Counted from the first letter of the stretch, positions 30,570-40,888 are shown. The stretch: DNA of 64,000 bases from CAVVUF01 sp963751425 (GCA_963751425.1 CAVVUF010000002.1:1178001-1242000); one strand, 5' to 3'. Notes: generated by a model not told the origin, from the sequence alone. Numbers and translations: made by a program.

Positions 30570-32882
30570 TTGGACAAGTCATTTTGAATAAGTACCGAAT
30601 TGAAGCGCTGATCGGAGAAGGCGGTTTTGGCAAAGTCTATAAAGCCACCCATGTGCAGTTGAATGCGCTGCGCGCATTAAAGATTTTACAGCGGAATAAT
30701 GCGGGAGTTGACAGCAATATCTATAACCAATATCTCCAGCGCTTTCAACTGGAAGCGCAGCTTGGGGCACAACTGGAACACCCCCATACGATCCGGGTGT
30801 ACGACTTTGAGCAGTTTGAGGATACGTTAATGTTGGTTATGGAGTATGCCCTTGGGGGCAACCTAGCGTATCTGATCGAACGTGCTCGAAAGCAGAGAGA
30901 ACCTGTTCATGTGGATGAGGCTGTACGATATGTCCGCGAAGCTGCGGAGGGGCTGGAGGCTTTACACCAGATGGATCTAGTGCATCGAGACATAAAGCCG
31001 GGAAATATCTTGCTGGATGGGCAGGATAGAGCAAAGGTATCGGATTTTGGATTGGTGCAGTTTCCACATCTGACAGGGCGTTCAACCATTAATCAGAACG
31101 CAGCGCACCCAGGCACGCCGGCCTATATGAGCCCGGAGCAGCGAGACATCACAGTTTATCTTACTCCTGCTTCCGATATTTATGCTCTGGGGTTGGTGCT
31201 GTTTGAGCTCTTGACGGGACGGATGTATAAAAGTCTGCGTCCAGGCACCACATTGCATTCACTGCGCGATGATGTGCCTGTATGGTTGGAGGATTTGCTA
31301 GGAAAGATGCTGGCAAACGATCCACAGCAGAGGCCATGGGATGGGGCAGAGGTGGCTGATCTACTGAAGATGCATGCAAATTTGGCTGATACGAGCTCAA
31401 CATTTACGTCCAGACCCAATATAAGCCAAATTTCAAAGATCAGTAAAGCTACCGGGAAAATTTCCAAACAACCCATCCGCCGTTTACCGGAGGATTTGCG
31501 AAGGCTGGTCAACCAGGTGGAGGATGAGGAGGATTTGGATGAGAAAATTCGCCTCTGTACCGAAGGGGTTCAATTGGACCCAAGGTTTACTTATTTTTAT
31601 GCTGTAAGGGGTTCTGCTTATGAATTAAAGGGTGATTATGACCGGGCGATTGTTGACCTGAATAAGGCGATAGAGCTTGATCCCAAGCATGTTTTTTCAT
31701 ACGCTCAACGGGCCAATATTTAACGACAAAAAGGGGACTATGACTTGGCGATTATGAACCTAAATAAGTTGATAGAGCTTGATCCCAGGGATTTGTATTA
31801 TGAAGGCCGAAGTGATGCCTACATGGAGAAGGGAGAGTATGACCTTGCAATTGTGGACTTGAATAAGGTGATAGAGCTTAATCCCAAACTTGCGCGGGCG
31901 TATGTCAGTCGAGGCCAAATTTACCTTGAAAAAAGCGACTATGATCAAGCAATTATTGACCTGAGTAAAGGTATGGAACTTGATCCCAAGTATTCTGCCG
32001 GGTGGGTGTATGGTTGTCGAAGGGGTGGCTCATCGAGAAAAAGGTGACTATGATCAGGCAATTATTAACCTGAATAAGGCGATAGAACTTGATCCCAAGG
32101 ATGCCCAAGCATACGCTCATCGTGGTGAGGCTTTCCGGCTAAAGGGGGATTATGATCGAGCGATTGTGGACTTGAATAAGGCAATAGAGCTTGATCCCCA
32201 ATATGCCTGGGCATATGCTTGGCGGGGCCTTGTATACAACCAAAAGAGTGGCCAAGCTGATCAGGCGGTGTCTAATTTAAATAGGGCTATTGAGCTTGAT
32301 CGAGGGTTAGCTGCTGAGGTTAATCCAACATTGGCAGAGATATATGTTTGGCAAGGTTATGCGCACGGGCTAAATCGGGATTTCGCTCAAGCGATTGTTC
32401 TCCTGAATAAAGCTATTGAGCTTGATCCACAAAAATCCCATGCTTATTTTTACCGGGGATGTGTGTATCTGGAGAGTGGTGACCCTAGTCTGGCAATTGC
32501 TGACCTGAATAAAGCCTTCACGCTTGATCCCAAGCCCAATGCCTTTATGTATTATAAACGGGGTGAGGCGTACTATCAAAAAGATGAACTTGATCTTGCA
32601 ATTGCGGACCTGAGTAAATCCATTGAGCTTGATCCAAGTGGTGCCTGGGCGTATGCCTATCGGGGTGATGCGTATTTGCGAAAATTTCTACTTGATTTTG
32701 CGATTGCTGATCTGAATAAAGCCATTGAGCTTAATCCAGTGGATGCTTGGTCGTACGCTACGCGGAGTGATGCGTATTGGCTAAAAGGCCAACGGGATCT
32801 TGCGATTGCTGACCTGAATAGTGCCATTGAGCTTGACCCGAAGGAGGAATGGGTGAATAAGCTTCGCGGTTCAAGGGTTTAG
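30566..32882 (+). CDS. Ser/Thr protein kinase with long TPR tail
   Basis: About 770 residues if joined. Residues 1-265: Hanks-type kinase with glycine loop GEGGFGKVYKA, Lys in ALKIL, catalytic loop HRDIKPGNILL, DFGLVQF and GTPAYMSPEQR, all complete. No membrane segment follows, so it is a soluble kinase. From about residue 340 it is a chain of about a dozen 34-residue TPR units (consensus GDYDLAIxDLNKAIELDPK). The frame contains one TAA at 31721-31723, where a TPR Tyr is expected (ANI-stop-RQKGDYDLA), and one shift near 32020. The start overlaps the Clp-like stop. Phosphorylation of the ATPase or its clients is a reasonable guess only. Confidence 0.82.
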
Positions 32883-33432
32883 TGCGCAAGGATGAATAAG
32901 CTGCTAGGGATGAAGCGATGGGGGCGGAAGAAAACATGAGCTGCGTGAGGTAGAAGTCGTGGAGGCTGTGATCCAGGCCAAGCGAGAGGCACTGGTTGAT
33001 TTCGGTCTGCTAGAATTGCCACTCCTTCATGTCAACCATAATTTTGACTTCATAGATCATCGCGATAAAGATAGGGAAAGCTTAAGCACACCTTCCTAAT
33101 TGGTTTATTTAATCGCCTGGCGCATCATAGGCTATGCACAGAAGGCATAGAAAGTTTGAAGATAATGATCCATGATAAAGGTATTTGATCGCCAAAAGCT
33201 GCTCGCACTGGACGGATCTCGCAAAGGGATGATATTGCTTCGCCGCCAAAGAACGGCGGCTTGCAATGACAGTTCGACCGAATAATGTGTAAAGGTGGCG
33301 AAAGATGTGAAACGTTCTCGGGAGATTTTTCGTGTCTATCGCTTGATTTCGTCATATCTTGGTCTGATGGTTTTTAGGCGCGAGGTTGGATGACTGGAGA
33401 GGTAGAAAAAAGAGGACATTTGGAGGCGATGC
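32883..33432. other. 550 bases without a complete gene; possible gene remnant and a short dispersed repeat
   Basis: From about 32911 to 33100 one plus frame reads VVEAVIQAKREALVDFGLL and stops at 33098, but has no start, so it may be a remnant tail. Around 33225-33270 lies GCTTCGCCGCCAAAGAACGG followed by CGGCTTGCAATGAC, a hairpin-forming intergenic repeat of a type widespread in bacteria. Nothing else is supported. Confidence 0.4.
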
Positions 33433-33984
33433 ATGCCTTATGATCCAGCGACTTATCACCGGCGATCGATCCGTTTGAAAGGGTACATTTATTCTCAACC
33501 GGGAGCGTATTTTTTAACGATCGTGACCCAGGGACGGGAGCCTTTGTTGGGGGAGGTGGCAGGCATGGAGATGAGGTTGTCACCATCCGGATTGATTGTG
33601 CAAAGGGCATGGTTTGATTTGCCGCTACATTACACGGGAATCCAATTAGATGCATTTTGTATTATGCCGAACCATGTGCACGGGATTATTGTGTTGGTGG
33701 ATGATAGGTGTGGTAGGGGCGGGTCTGCGGAATCCATTGAAGTCGGGCAGAATAGTAGAAAGACCCGCCCCTACCTGCCGGAAATCGTGCGGGCATTCAA
33801 ATCGTTTTCGGCGCGGCGGATCAATGTTTTACGAAATACCCCAGGGATTCCGGTTTGGCAGCGCAATTATTATGAGCATATCGTGCGGAATGAGGCCGAA
33901 TGGGAGCGGATCCAGATGTATATCCGCGAGAATCCTAGGCGTTGGAAAGATGATCGGGAGAATCCACAGGAGGGGCAGGTCTGA
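33433..33984 (+). CDS. REP-associated tyrosine transposase (RAYT, IS200-like Y1 family)
   Basis: 183 residues, uninterrupted; ATG preceded by GGAGG. The HUH motif reads MPNHVHGIIV and the C-terminal part VWQRNYYEHIVRNEAEWERI with the usual IRENPRRW ending; the nucleophile Tyr is expected in the NYYEHI segment. RAYTs nick and move REP palindromes. Between these, residues 92-115 are encoded by a REP-like inverted repeat (33712-33775), and more such repeats lie just after the stop. A lone chromosomal copy, as typical for RAYTs, with no inverted-repeat ends of an insertion sequence. Confidence 0.87.
   Translation: MPYDPATYHRRSIRLKGYIYSQPGAYFLTIVTQGREPLLGEVAGMEMRLSPSGLIVQRAWFDLPLHYTGIQLDAFCIMPNHVHGIIVLVDDRCGRGGSAESIEVGQNSRKTRPYLPEIVRAFKSFSARRINVLRNTPGIPVWQRNYYEHIVRNEAEWERIQMYIRENPRRWKDDRENPQEGQV
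33712..33775. repeat. REP-like inverted repeat inside the RAYT gene
   Basis: GGTAGGGGCGGGTCT (33712-33726) and AGACCCGCCCCTACC (33761-33775) are perfect 15-base inverted copies around a 34-base centre. It keeps the reading frame and encodes a Gly/Arg/Ser-rich loop in the transposase. Confidence 0.8.
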
Positions 33985-34023
33985 GACCTGCCCGTACCAG
34001 ACCTGCCCGTACCAGACCCGCCC
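33973..34023. repeat. REP-like palindrome and short tandem repeats after the RAYT gene
   Basis: GGGCAGGTCT, one base, AGACCTGCCC is a near-continuous palindrome spanning the RAYT stop codon. It is followed by about 2.7 tandem copies of AGACCTGCCCGTACC. The GC-rich core resembles the repeat inside the gene (GACCCGCCC). It lies between convergent genes and could also stop transcription. Confidence 0.7.
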
Positions 34024-34053
34024 AAATGATCCCAGCCTGTGCCAGCCCTGCCC

Positions 34054-36427
34054 CTACGGTTTACGCTTGGGTTTGAAGCGGGCGAGCCAGAGGCGCCAGC
34101 GCAGGTCGCGCCAGCTCTGGAGGGCGGTTTTGATCTCAAGGCGAGAGGGCATGTTCAGGCTGTAGAGGGCCTGGTTGTAGATCTTGGTGAGACCCCTGGC
34201 TTTACTGGTGACGGGAAACAAGGCATCCTTGAGGTAGGCAGCCCGAGAGGCTTCTTGCACGCGCTCTTGCAGGAGGTCGGCGAACTCATTGGGGGTGAGG
34301 CTGGGGGCGACCTGACCGGTGAGCGGGCGGCTGCGGCGATAGAGACGGTGATAAATCTGGTGGATGGCGGCCTGGGGAGGCATGCGCTTGAGGCGCAGGC
34401 TGTCGATCTGCTGGAAAAGCAGGATGAGCACAACAACCAGGACCAGGCTCAAGCCGGCTTTGTTCAGGATAAGCGGCCAATCGATGACCTTCTGAGGGTT
34501 GGTTTCAAGAGTTCCGGTGAGGCCCGCTTGCAGCTCATCACCTGTGTCTTCGGGGAGCTGGATGAGAGGCAGGGAGGCGGTAGGCTCGAACTCGACCCAG
34601 CCGCGGCCGGTGAAGTAGATTTCGACCCAGGAATGGGCGTTGGCTTCAGTGACCACATAGCGGTTGTTGGCGGGGTCATAACTGCCGCTGGCATATCCCA
34701 CCACCAGGCGGGAAGGCAGGCCGGCGGCACGCGCCAGGATGGCCATGGAGGTAGCATAATAATCGCAGTAACCCTTTTTGAGATCGAAAAGGAAGTAATC
34801 GACGACGTCGACGCCCCAAGGGGGGAGCCGGAATATCCAGCGAATAGGGGATGGTGCGCAGGTAAGTCTCAATGGCGACAGCTTTGTCGTAGGGGTTGTA
34901 GGCATCCCTGGTCAGCTCAAGCGCCAGGGAGATGACCCGGTCTGGCAGGGTAGTGGGTAAGGTCAGGTAGCGCTGGCGGATCCAATCTGGGTAGCCAGAG
35001 GAGGTGGTGCGCAGGCGGATGATGGAGGGGGTGTTCACGAGCGCATCAACCTGGTAGGTTGAGGAGGTGATCTTGGCGCCAAAGATATCGATAACGGAGT
35101 TCCCACGCGCATAGGGCATGCCATCTCTGGGCTGTGGGATAGGTCGTTTAGCCACGATGAAGTTGTGATCGGTTGTGACCAGCTCACCAGGGGCATAAAG
35201 AAGGCCGCCCAGGTCCTCTACCGCACTGACTTCTACAGTTACCGGGCTGCCCACTTGGTCAGCGATGTTGGTGAGTGGAGATTTCGGCAGGTGGGCGGTT
35301 TCCTCAGAAAAGCTTGCACTCCAGCCCTGCAGGTTATACTGGTCGTAAGTCAGCGAGCGCCAATAATAATGGGGAGGGGTGGTTTCGCTGGAAGCACCTG
35401 TGCGGGCTGGTTGACCTAAGACCTTCACAGACATGACGACACGCTGTGACAGCTCAGGGCCGGAACCGAGCAGGTGCTCGCGCGGCAAACCGCCTTTGAC
35501 CCATTGACTCATCGCTATGGCTTTTTCGGGGTGGGGCTCGATGCCCAGGGAGCGGGCGATGGAGGAATTGTCTTCGCTGCTGCCGTAGCGCCAGCGATTT
35601 GTCAAGTCTTCGATCAAATCGAGCGTGGCGGTAGGCAGGATCGTGGCCGCGGCAGCCAGCATGACGACGACGAAGGTGAGGAGGAGAGCTGTCACCCCCA
35701 GGTCAAAACTGATATCGGAGGCAAAGTCGGTTTTCTGTCTGACCCAGCGAAGCTCGTTGGCATCCAGGTGGGTAAAAGCCATGAGAAACAACAGGGCTCC
35801 AATGAAGGAGAGCAGGGAAAGCGTGTCGCTGCCGGTGTAGTTCAGCAGGAAGGCTAAGAGCAAGCCGATGGGTGCCAGGCCAGCCAGGGGATGGCGGTAG
35901 CGGCGCACAGCCCAGGCTGCCCAGGCTGCAGCCAGCCAAAATAAGAGGCTCCAGAGCAAGCCGGTCGCAATGGGATTGACGATCCATTCGCTGCGCACAG
36001 CAGAGGCGGCCCAACGCTGCAGGTGGAAGAAGAGCACGCTGAGGCTCATCCAGATCTCCTGCCAGGCTAAAAACAGGGATTGGGATTCGGGCAGAGAGCT
36101 CCTGTTCCAATACCAAAGCTCTTTGCTGAAGAGCAGGCTAGAGCGCAGGAAGGCCAGCACCGGTTTTCCTAACTGGGCAAAAAAGATGGTGGAGAAGAAG
36201 ATGCCCAGGAGGACGATGAGGAGGATAGCCCAGGGGGTTTTTAAACGGGTAGCTGCTAGAGCCCAGCCAACCAAGATGCCGAGGCTCAATATCAGCACCC
36301 AGGGTACTTTCTCCATTCCAGAAATGACCTTCGATAAGCCGAAGAAGGCACTGGAGAGGGCTACGATCAAGAATAGAAGCAAGAGCCAGGTGCGATTGAA
36401 CACAACCCGCCTGAGCTGCCTGATCAT
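34054..36427 (-). CDS. TgpA-like membrane transglutaminase (DUF3488-transglutaminase-DUF4129)
   Basis: About 790 residues after joining one frame break near 34840. The N-terminal third holds several transmembrane helices (TWLLLLFLIVALSSAFFGL, LLIVLLGIFFSTIFFAQL and others). An exported region follows, then a transglutaminase core with catalytic Cys in GYCDYYATSMAILAR, His in NAHSWVEIYF and the Asp-equivalent in VEFEPTA. Another helix (LSLVLVVVLILLF) and a C-terminal DUF4129-like cytosolic segment close it. Such proteins are encoded with DUF58 and MoxR-type partners and act on surface proteins or peptidoglycan. The start ATG overlaps the DUF58 stop (ATGA). Confidence 0.85.
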
Positions 36428-37746
36428 GCCAGCGACCTCCAATCCAGGTCGGCGGGCTGGTTAACTGGTACAGCCCGGCCGCGGGGAGTCACTTTCCACT
36501 CCCACCGGCCTGCCCGTCCGGGATGGGCTTCAGCTTTTTCGAGCAGGTCGCGGGTGATGAGGTAGTAATTCACGCCGAAGTTCGACAGTTGCGTGTGAAG
36601 ACCTTTAGGCAATACATTAATCTCGGGTGAAGTTGGCTTGGAGGGAGGAGCAAAAGAATCTTTATCCAGCAGTAAAACGGTGGGGATGACACCCCGCCAC
36701 AAGAGGGGCAGGAGAGCTCGGAACCAGCTTTCATCGAGGGAGGGGGTGATCAGCACCAGGCTGGTGTTGGCACGGATATCCTGCTCGACCAGGCGCAGGA
36801 AATCATCCAGGGAGCGCTCGCCGGGATGGACGACCGCCAGGGCGCGCAGAATATCCCAGCGCTGGTTGTCGCCCGACTGGGGGGGCAGCCAGATAGTCTC
36901 ACTGCCGTTGACTGCCAACCCAACGGAACGATGCATCCGCAGGCCGCGGTCAGCGAGGGAGGCGGCCAGAACTACCCCATGTTCTTCAGTCGAATCCCAG
37001 GCTTCACCAGCTTGCACCGCTTGATCGAGGTCGAGAATAATGCGCCAGTCACCGGTGGGGGTGCCATCGAAGATGTGCACAAAGAGGCTGTCGCGGCGGG
37101 CGGTGGTCTTCCAGTGGATGGTATGCAGGTTATCGCCGGGGACGTACTGGCGAACGGTGCTGGCGCTGACAGTACGCTCGGGGGCGTTTTGGCGCGGGCG
37201 GCCTGACCCGCTGCGCCCGCCGGGAGCCACCTCGATGGCAGGAAGGGGTACAATAGGCGGCACGACGATTACCAGGCGCGAGGCTGGATCCTGGATTTGG
37301 AGGGTGAAAATGCCAAAAGGGTCGCCTGTGGTCAGGCGGGTGGGGCCGATGGTAAACAGGCCGCGGTGAGAACAGACGGATTCGGTCCGCCACTCAGTAT
37401 GGGAGCGCCCCTCGACCCCGGTCACCAGGTTCGCCTGGTAGCCAGGTAGATTCGATTGGTCTTCGATTTCAACCCACAGGCAGGAAGCCCAGCCATGATT
37501 TTCCAGCGTGAAACGCTCTTCGAGGCGGTCGCCAACCTGCGCCCAGCCAAAACGCATCTCGCGCACAAGGCTTAAGTGTTGGGCAAGGGAGGAGATCCAC
37601 AGAAAGCTGACCAAAAAAGCCAAACCTAACCCGACCAACAGGGCCACCCAGACTTTTGAAGCGTCGAGGATCTGCATGATGAAAAACACCACCAGGAGAA
37701 TGGGCAGGATTTTGCTGTTCAGGCGGATTATGGATTGCGTTCTCAT
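36424..37746 (-). CDS. DUF58-domain membrane protein
   Basis: 440 residues, uninterrupted. Two adjacent N-terminal helices (ILPILLVVFFIMQIL and VWVALLVGLGLAFLVSFLW) are followed by a beta-rich domain. The DUF58 signature then reads RQYVPGDNLHTIHWKTTARR at about residue 200, and a vWA-like region follows (DWRIILDLDQ). It overlaps TgpA by four bases, the standard pairing. The MoxR ATPase that usually precedes this pair is not in this operon. Confidence 0.87.
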   Translation of the reverse strand: MRTQSIIRLNSKILPILLVVFFIMQILDASKVWVALLVGLGLAFLVSFLWISSLAQHLSLVREMRFGWAQVGDRLEERFTLENHGWASCLWVEIEDQSNLPGYQANLVTGVEGRSHTEWRTESVCSHRGLFTIGPTRLTTGDPFGIFTLQIQDPASRLVIVVPPIVPLPAIEVAPGGRSGSGRPRQNAPERTVSASTVRQYVPGDNLHTIHWKTTARRDSLFVHIFDGTPTGDWRIILDLDQAVQAGEAWDSTEEHGVVLAASLADRGLRMHRSVGLAVNGSETIWLPPQSGDNQRWDILRALAVVHPGERSLDDFLRLVEQDIRANTSLVLITPSLDESWFRALLPLLWRGVIPTVLLLDKDSFAPPSKPTSPEINVLPKGLHTQLSNFGVNYYLITRDLLEKAEAHPGRAGRWEWKVTPRGRAVPVNQPADLDWRSLA

Positions 37747-37811
37747 GGTTGACTGCGATGCCAGGGTCGAATTGGTATAGGGAAAAATCTCAACGCGGAG
37801 AGGCAGCGTTT

Positions 37812-39011
37812 TTAAGAAGAAGCACCCTGGAGGGCGGATTTAATTTGATCCATGTGGCTGTCGATATGGAGGGAAACCTGCGTCAGCTGGTATCCCAGGC
37901 GCCAGTAGCTGCTTTTGCGAGAGGCAAATTCGGGCGGGATGTTGGAAACCAGGGCGGCTGTTTCATCCAATAAACGATAAAGCTCATCCAGGAGGTCTTT
38001 TAGGGAGGGGAAAACCTGCAGCGTAGCGGCGATGCGGGCAGGCAGGTTAGCGCCATCATCATAGATGGGCTCGTAGCTGCCGACAATATCTTGGATAAAG
38101 GTTTGGAAGCCGCGCTCGGCGTGGATCAGGTGTGCCAGAGTCTCCTTGGCGCTCCATTCCTCTGGAGATGATTTTTGAGAAGCGGCAGTTTCAGAGACAG
38201 GAGCTAACAGGCTAGAGAGATCTTCCCGAATCCTGGCATAGCTAGCAGAGACAATTTTTGAGAGATCTTGCGGGGTGGGAGGGATTTCGGGTATATGGCG
38301 ACCAGAGAGCTTCATCTGGAGGAATTTTTTCTCCCCTTTGCGGTAGAACTCTACCTCGACCAGGTCGCCGGCTTTATAGGCTCCGATGATGTAACCCAGC
38401 CTGCCAACATCCTTGGTTTCGAACTTTCCAATGCGCACGATGACATCGTCAGCCTGTAAGCCGGCTGCCTGAGCGCCCATGCCATCGACCACGCCGCCCA
38501 GGCGGATGCCATCTGTGATGGGCAGCCCCATTTTCTTAGCGATCTCAGGACTGAAGTCGTTGATGAGAATTCCCAGCATAGGCCGCCGTATGATGCGCAG
38601 ATCTTGCCCAGTATCCATTATGGATGCCAGGTTTTCGAGGGCACTTTGCCAGCTGTATTGAAAATTTTTACGAATGCGCTCCCAATCTTCGCCCTCGCCT
38701 AAACCGCTGTGCACGAGAGTGACAAGGGTGCCAGCCTCTTGCGCGGTGAGCGTGTAGGTGACCAGGGTCGAGGTGATCTCGCCCCGCCCAAACCAGGTGT
38801 AGGCGACCGTTTTTTCTGGCTCGAGGGCGGTGAAATGACCGGCACCATAGAAGCCTGGGAACCAGGCAAAATAGACACGGCCGTTGTCTTTAGGATCGGT
38901 GGTGGCCAGGTCGCACATCCACTCGCGCAGGCGGGTGGAGTTCGTCAGGGCGTGGTAAACCTCGGCGGGAGGTGCTTTGACGAATTGCTGAAAAGTAAGT
39001 GAGTCGGACAT
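37812..39011 (-). CDS. SRPBCC (AHSA1) - PDZ - DinB three-domain fusion
   Basis: 399 residues, uninterrupted; ATG preceded by AGGAG. Residues 1-140: AHSA1/START-type domain (FVKAPPAEVYHALTNSTRLREWM ... ENLASIMDTG). Residues about 145-235: PDZ (PMLGILINDFSPEI, GGVVDGMGAQAAGLQADDVIVRIG). Residues about 250-398: DinB-like four-helix domain (EEWSAKETLAHLIHAERGFQ, QLTQVSLHIDSHMDQI) with the usual His residues for metal. There is no signal peptide. Each domain is common; the triple fusion is unusual. It lies 65 bases upstream of the DUF58 gene on the same strand. Confidence 0.83.
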   Translation of the reverse strand: MSDSLTFQQFVKAPPAEVYHALTNSTRLREWMCDLATTDPKDNGRVYFAWFPGFYGAGHFTALEPEKTVAYTWFGRGEITSTLVTYTLTAQEAGTLVTLVHSGLGEGEDWERIRKNFQYSWQSALENLASIMDTGQDLRIIRRPMLGILINDFSPEIAKKMGLPITDGIRLGGVVDGMGAQAAGLQADDVIVRIGKFETKDVGRLGYIIGAYKAGDLVEVEFYRKGEKKFLQMKLSGRHIPEIPPTPQDLSKIVSASYARIREDLSSLLAPVSETAASQKSSPEEWSAKETLAHLIHAERGFQTFIQDIVGSYEPIYDDGANLPARIAATLQVFPSLKDLLDELYRLLDETAALVSNIPPEFASRKSSYWRLGYQLTQVSLHIDSHMDQIKSALQGASS

Positions 39012-39218
39012 AGTTTCTCCTGAGAGGCCTGATAAAGCTAACGGAAATACATGGATTTCACAAATTCTTTGAAGATCGAATTCGTAATATTATAAAGCAA
39101 AGTGATGGGGTTAATGCTTTAACAAGCAGTATTTACAGGTGGAGGAAAAATGGCTCACGAAAAAGCCCGTGCAGAAAATTTCCTTTAGAGGAACATAAAA
39201 CGGACTGAGAGCAGACTG

Positions 39219-40553
39219 TTATAACTCGTTCGTTATGGTGATAGGTAATGCATCTCTCTGGCGAACCGTTCGTATGGCGGGTCGGCTGGCATGCCAGAGC
39301 CAAATGGTTTGGGCAAGGGCCGCGATGATGAAGGCAGCCAGGGCAACATATAGACCCGGAACGCCACCCCAGGCAGCGCCTATCCATAATACCGCCGTGC
39401 TAACGCTGAGATAAATGACAACAGCCACGGTGATGCCGCGCGTGCGGCGGTCATGCAGCATGGTACCCTGGTACCAGCTCTGCAAGACAGCCAGGGCCGG
39501 ACCCGGCAAAGCCAGCCAAAGGCTGGTGGTGGCCAGCTTTGCCAGCTCAGTGCTGAGCCCCGAGACCCCAGAGAACCACAGCCAGGCCAGGGGGGTGATG
39601 GTGATCAAGAGGAGCAGAAGGCTTGAGGCAGTGATCAGGATGACGGCGAAACGCCAAAGCGGAGCTGAAGAACGCGGCCGGTCGAGGAGCGCCACGACGA
39701 CTTCGTTATAAGCGATGCCGCCGCTGCGCAGCATAAAGATCAGCCCAGAGACAACCGACCAGGCAGCCAGGGATTCGATCGGGCGCGGCATGCGGCTGAC
39801 GGCGGCGCTGCCGATGGGCTGCACGAGCAGGTTGAGCAGGGAAGTGAGCGCCAAGGGGATATAAAAATCCATGAAAACGGCAAAGGTGAGTGGGACTTCC
39901 AAGGGCGGGGCCAGCTTTAGCTCGTTTTTCAAAACCGGGCGCACTACGATCCCCACGTAAATAGCCTCGATCACCACACCGCAGATCACTGCACTGGTGG
40001 CGATCACGATGCCGGAAATATTCCCGGCGAGATACCCAAGGGTCAGCACGACCAGGTTGGCGCTGATGCGGATGCCGGTGCCGATGCCGATGACGCGGGA
40101 ATGTTCAAAACGGATGAGCACGCCTTGGTGGAAGCGCCGATAGGCGATAGCCCAGGTCCAGGGGAGCATGATCTGCAAGCCGACCCGACCTGCCTCAATG
40201 ATCTCGGCTGGAGCTCCCAGGATGTTGATGACGATCCAGTCATACAGCGGGGTGAAGGCGATTAGGAAATGCACAAAGGTCATGATGGCGCTGGTGATCA
40301 TCATGAAACGGCGCACCAAGAGATAGGATCCCCAATCCTTGCTCAGAGCAGTGGAGGCAGCAAGGAGCATGAGGATAGGAGATTCAATGATCAGCGCCAG
40401 CGGAAAGACGATGCCGCCATAGGCTGCCAGGTTGATCTCGGCATCTGGCATGCGCGCCACAAAAGCGCTCATCGCGGGCAGCTCGACACTCATCAGCAGC
40501 CAGCTGGCTGCCAGGGGCCACCAGGTTGAAAAAATACGGCGTAACGATAACAA
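39219..40553 (-). CDS. Multi-spanning membrane protein, MATE/MOP-flippase or ANKH-like
   Basis: About 444 residues with roughly twelve hydrophobic segments. No ATG occurs at the N-terminus. The TTG at 40553 is preceded by GGGAGG at ideal spacing and gives MLSLRRIFSTWWPLAASWLL, so I take it as start. Two-fold layout and the segment RRFHQGVLIRFEHSRVIGIG are reminiscent of MATE-like exporters and the ANKH group; no decisive motif is visible. A transporter or flippase role is inferred. It stands alone, divergent from the small gene at 40.7 kb. Confidence 0.65.
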   Translation of the reverse strand: MLSLRRIFSTWWPLAASWLLMSVELPAMSAFVARMPDAEINLAAYGGIVFPLALIIESPILMLLAASTALSKDWGSYLLVRRFMMITSAIMTFVHFLIAFTPLYDWIVINILGAPAEIIEAGRVGLQIMLPWTWAIAYRRFHQGVLIRFEHSRVIGIGTGIRISANLVVLTLGYLAGNISGIVIATSAVICGVVIEAIYVGIVVRPVLKNELKLAPPLEVPLTFAVFMDFYIPLALTSLLNLLVQPIGSAAVSRMPRPIESLAAWSVVSGLIFMLRSGGIAYNEVVVALLDRPRSSAPLWRFAVILITASSLLLLLITITPLAWLWFSGVSGLSTELAKLATTSLWLALPGPALAVLQSWYQGTMLHDRRTRGITVAVVIYLSVSTAVLWIGAAWGGVPGLYVALAAFIIAALAQTIWLWHASRPAIRTVRQRDALPITITNEL

Positions 40554-40666
40554 GAGTTCCTCCCAGACGCCCAATTGTAGCGCGAAGCGTGGGAAGCTGC
40601 CAGATTAGGGTAAAAGATGTTATTATTCAGTCGCTGTGATATTGCCAAGAAAAAAGGAGTTTAAAA

Positions 40667-40888
40667 ATGACTGCTGAAATCGAAACTAGTGAGCAGGGAG
40701 ATCAGAAAGTCCAGATGAGGGTTCAGGGCTCTTCAGAAACTGTCTATGGACTGGGTCTCATTGGGGCCTGGGTTTATTACATCGGCCGCGCCACCACTCC
40801 CCGGGAGCGCGTAAAGGGATTTTTCAAAGGGCTCTTCTGGCCGGCGTACCTGGTTTACGCGCTGCTAAAATTCCTGGAAGTGGATTGA
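40667..40888 (+). CDS. Small membrane protein of unknown function
   Basis: 73 residues; ATG follows AAGGAG. The N-terminus is acidic; ETVYGLGLIGAWVYYIGRA and GLFWPAYLVYALLKFLEV are hydrophobic segments separated by a basic TTPRERVKGFFK stretch. It lies 13 bases upstream of the M48 protease gene and is probably co-transcribed, perhaps a partner or substrate. Confidence 0.65.
   Translation: MTAEIETSEQGDQKVQMRVQGSSETVYGLGLIGAWVYYIGRATTPRERVKGFFKGLFWPAYLVYALLKFLEVD

Noticed and set aside
31721..31723. Stop-codon reassignment
   Set aside because: TAA, TAG and TGA all serve as normal stops at other well-defined gene ends in the window.
31600..32880. Regular 102-base periodic repeats, possible CRISPR or satellite
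   Set aside because: The period equals one 34-residue TPR unit, the copies differ at synonymous-type positions, and the frame is coding. There is no constant repeat with unique spacers.
36638..37369. Several plus-strand frames of 100-130 residues
   Set aside because: All are antisense to the intact DUF58 gene and have Arg/Ser-rich compositions typical of shadow frames.
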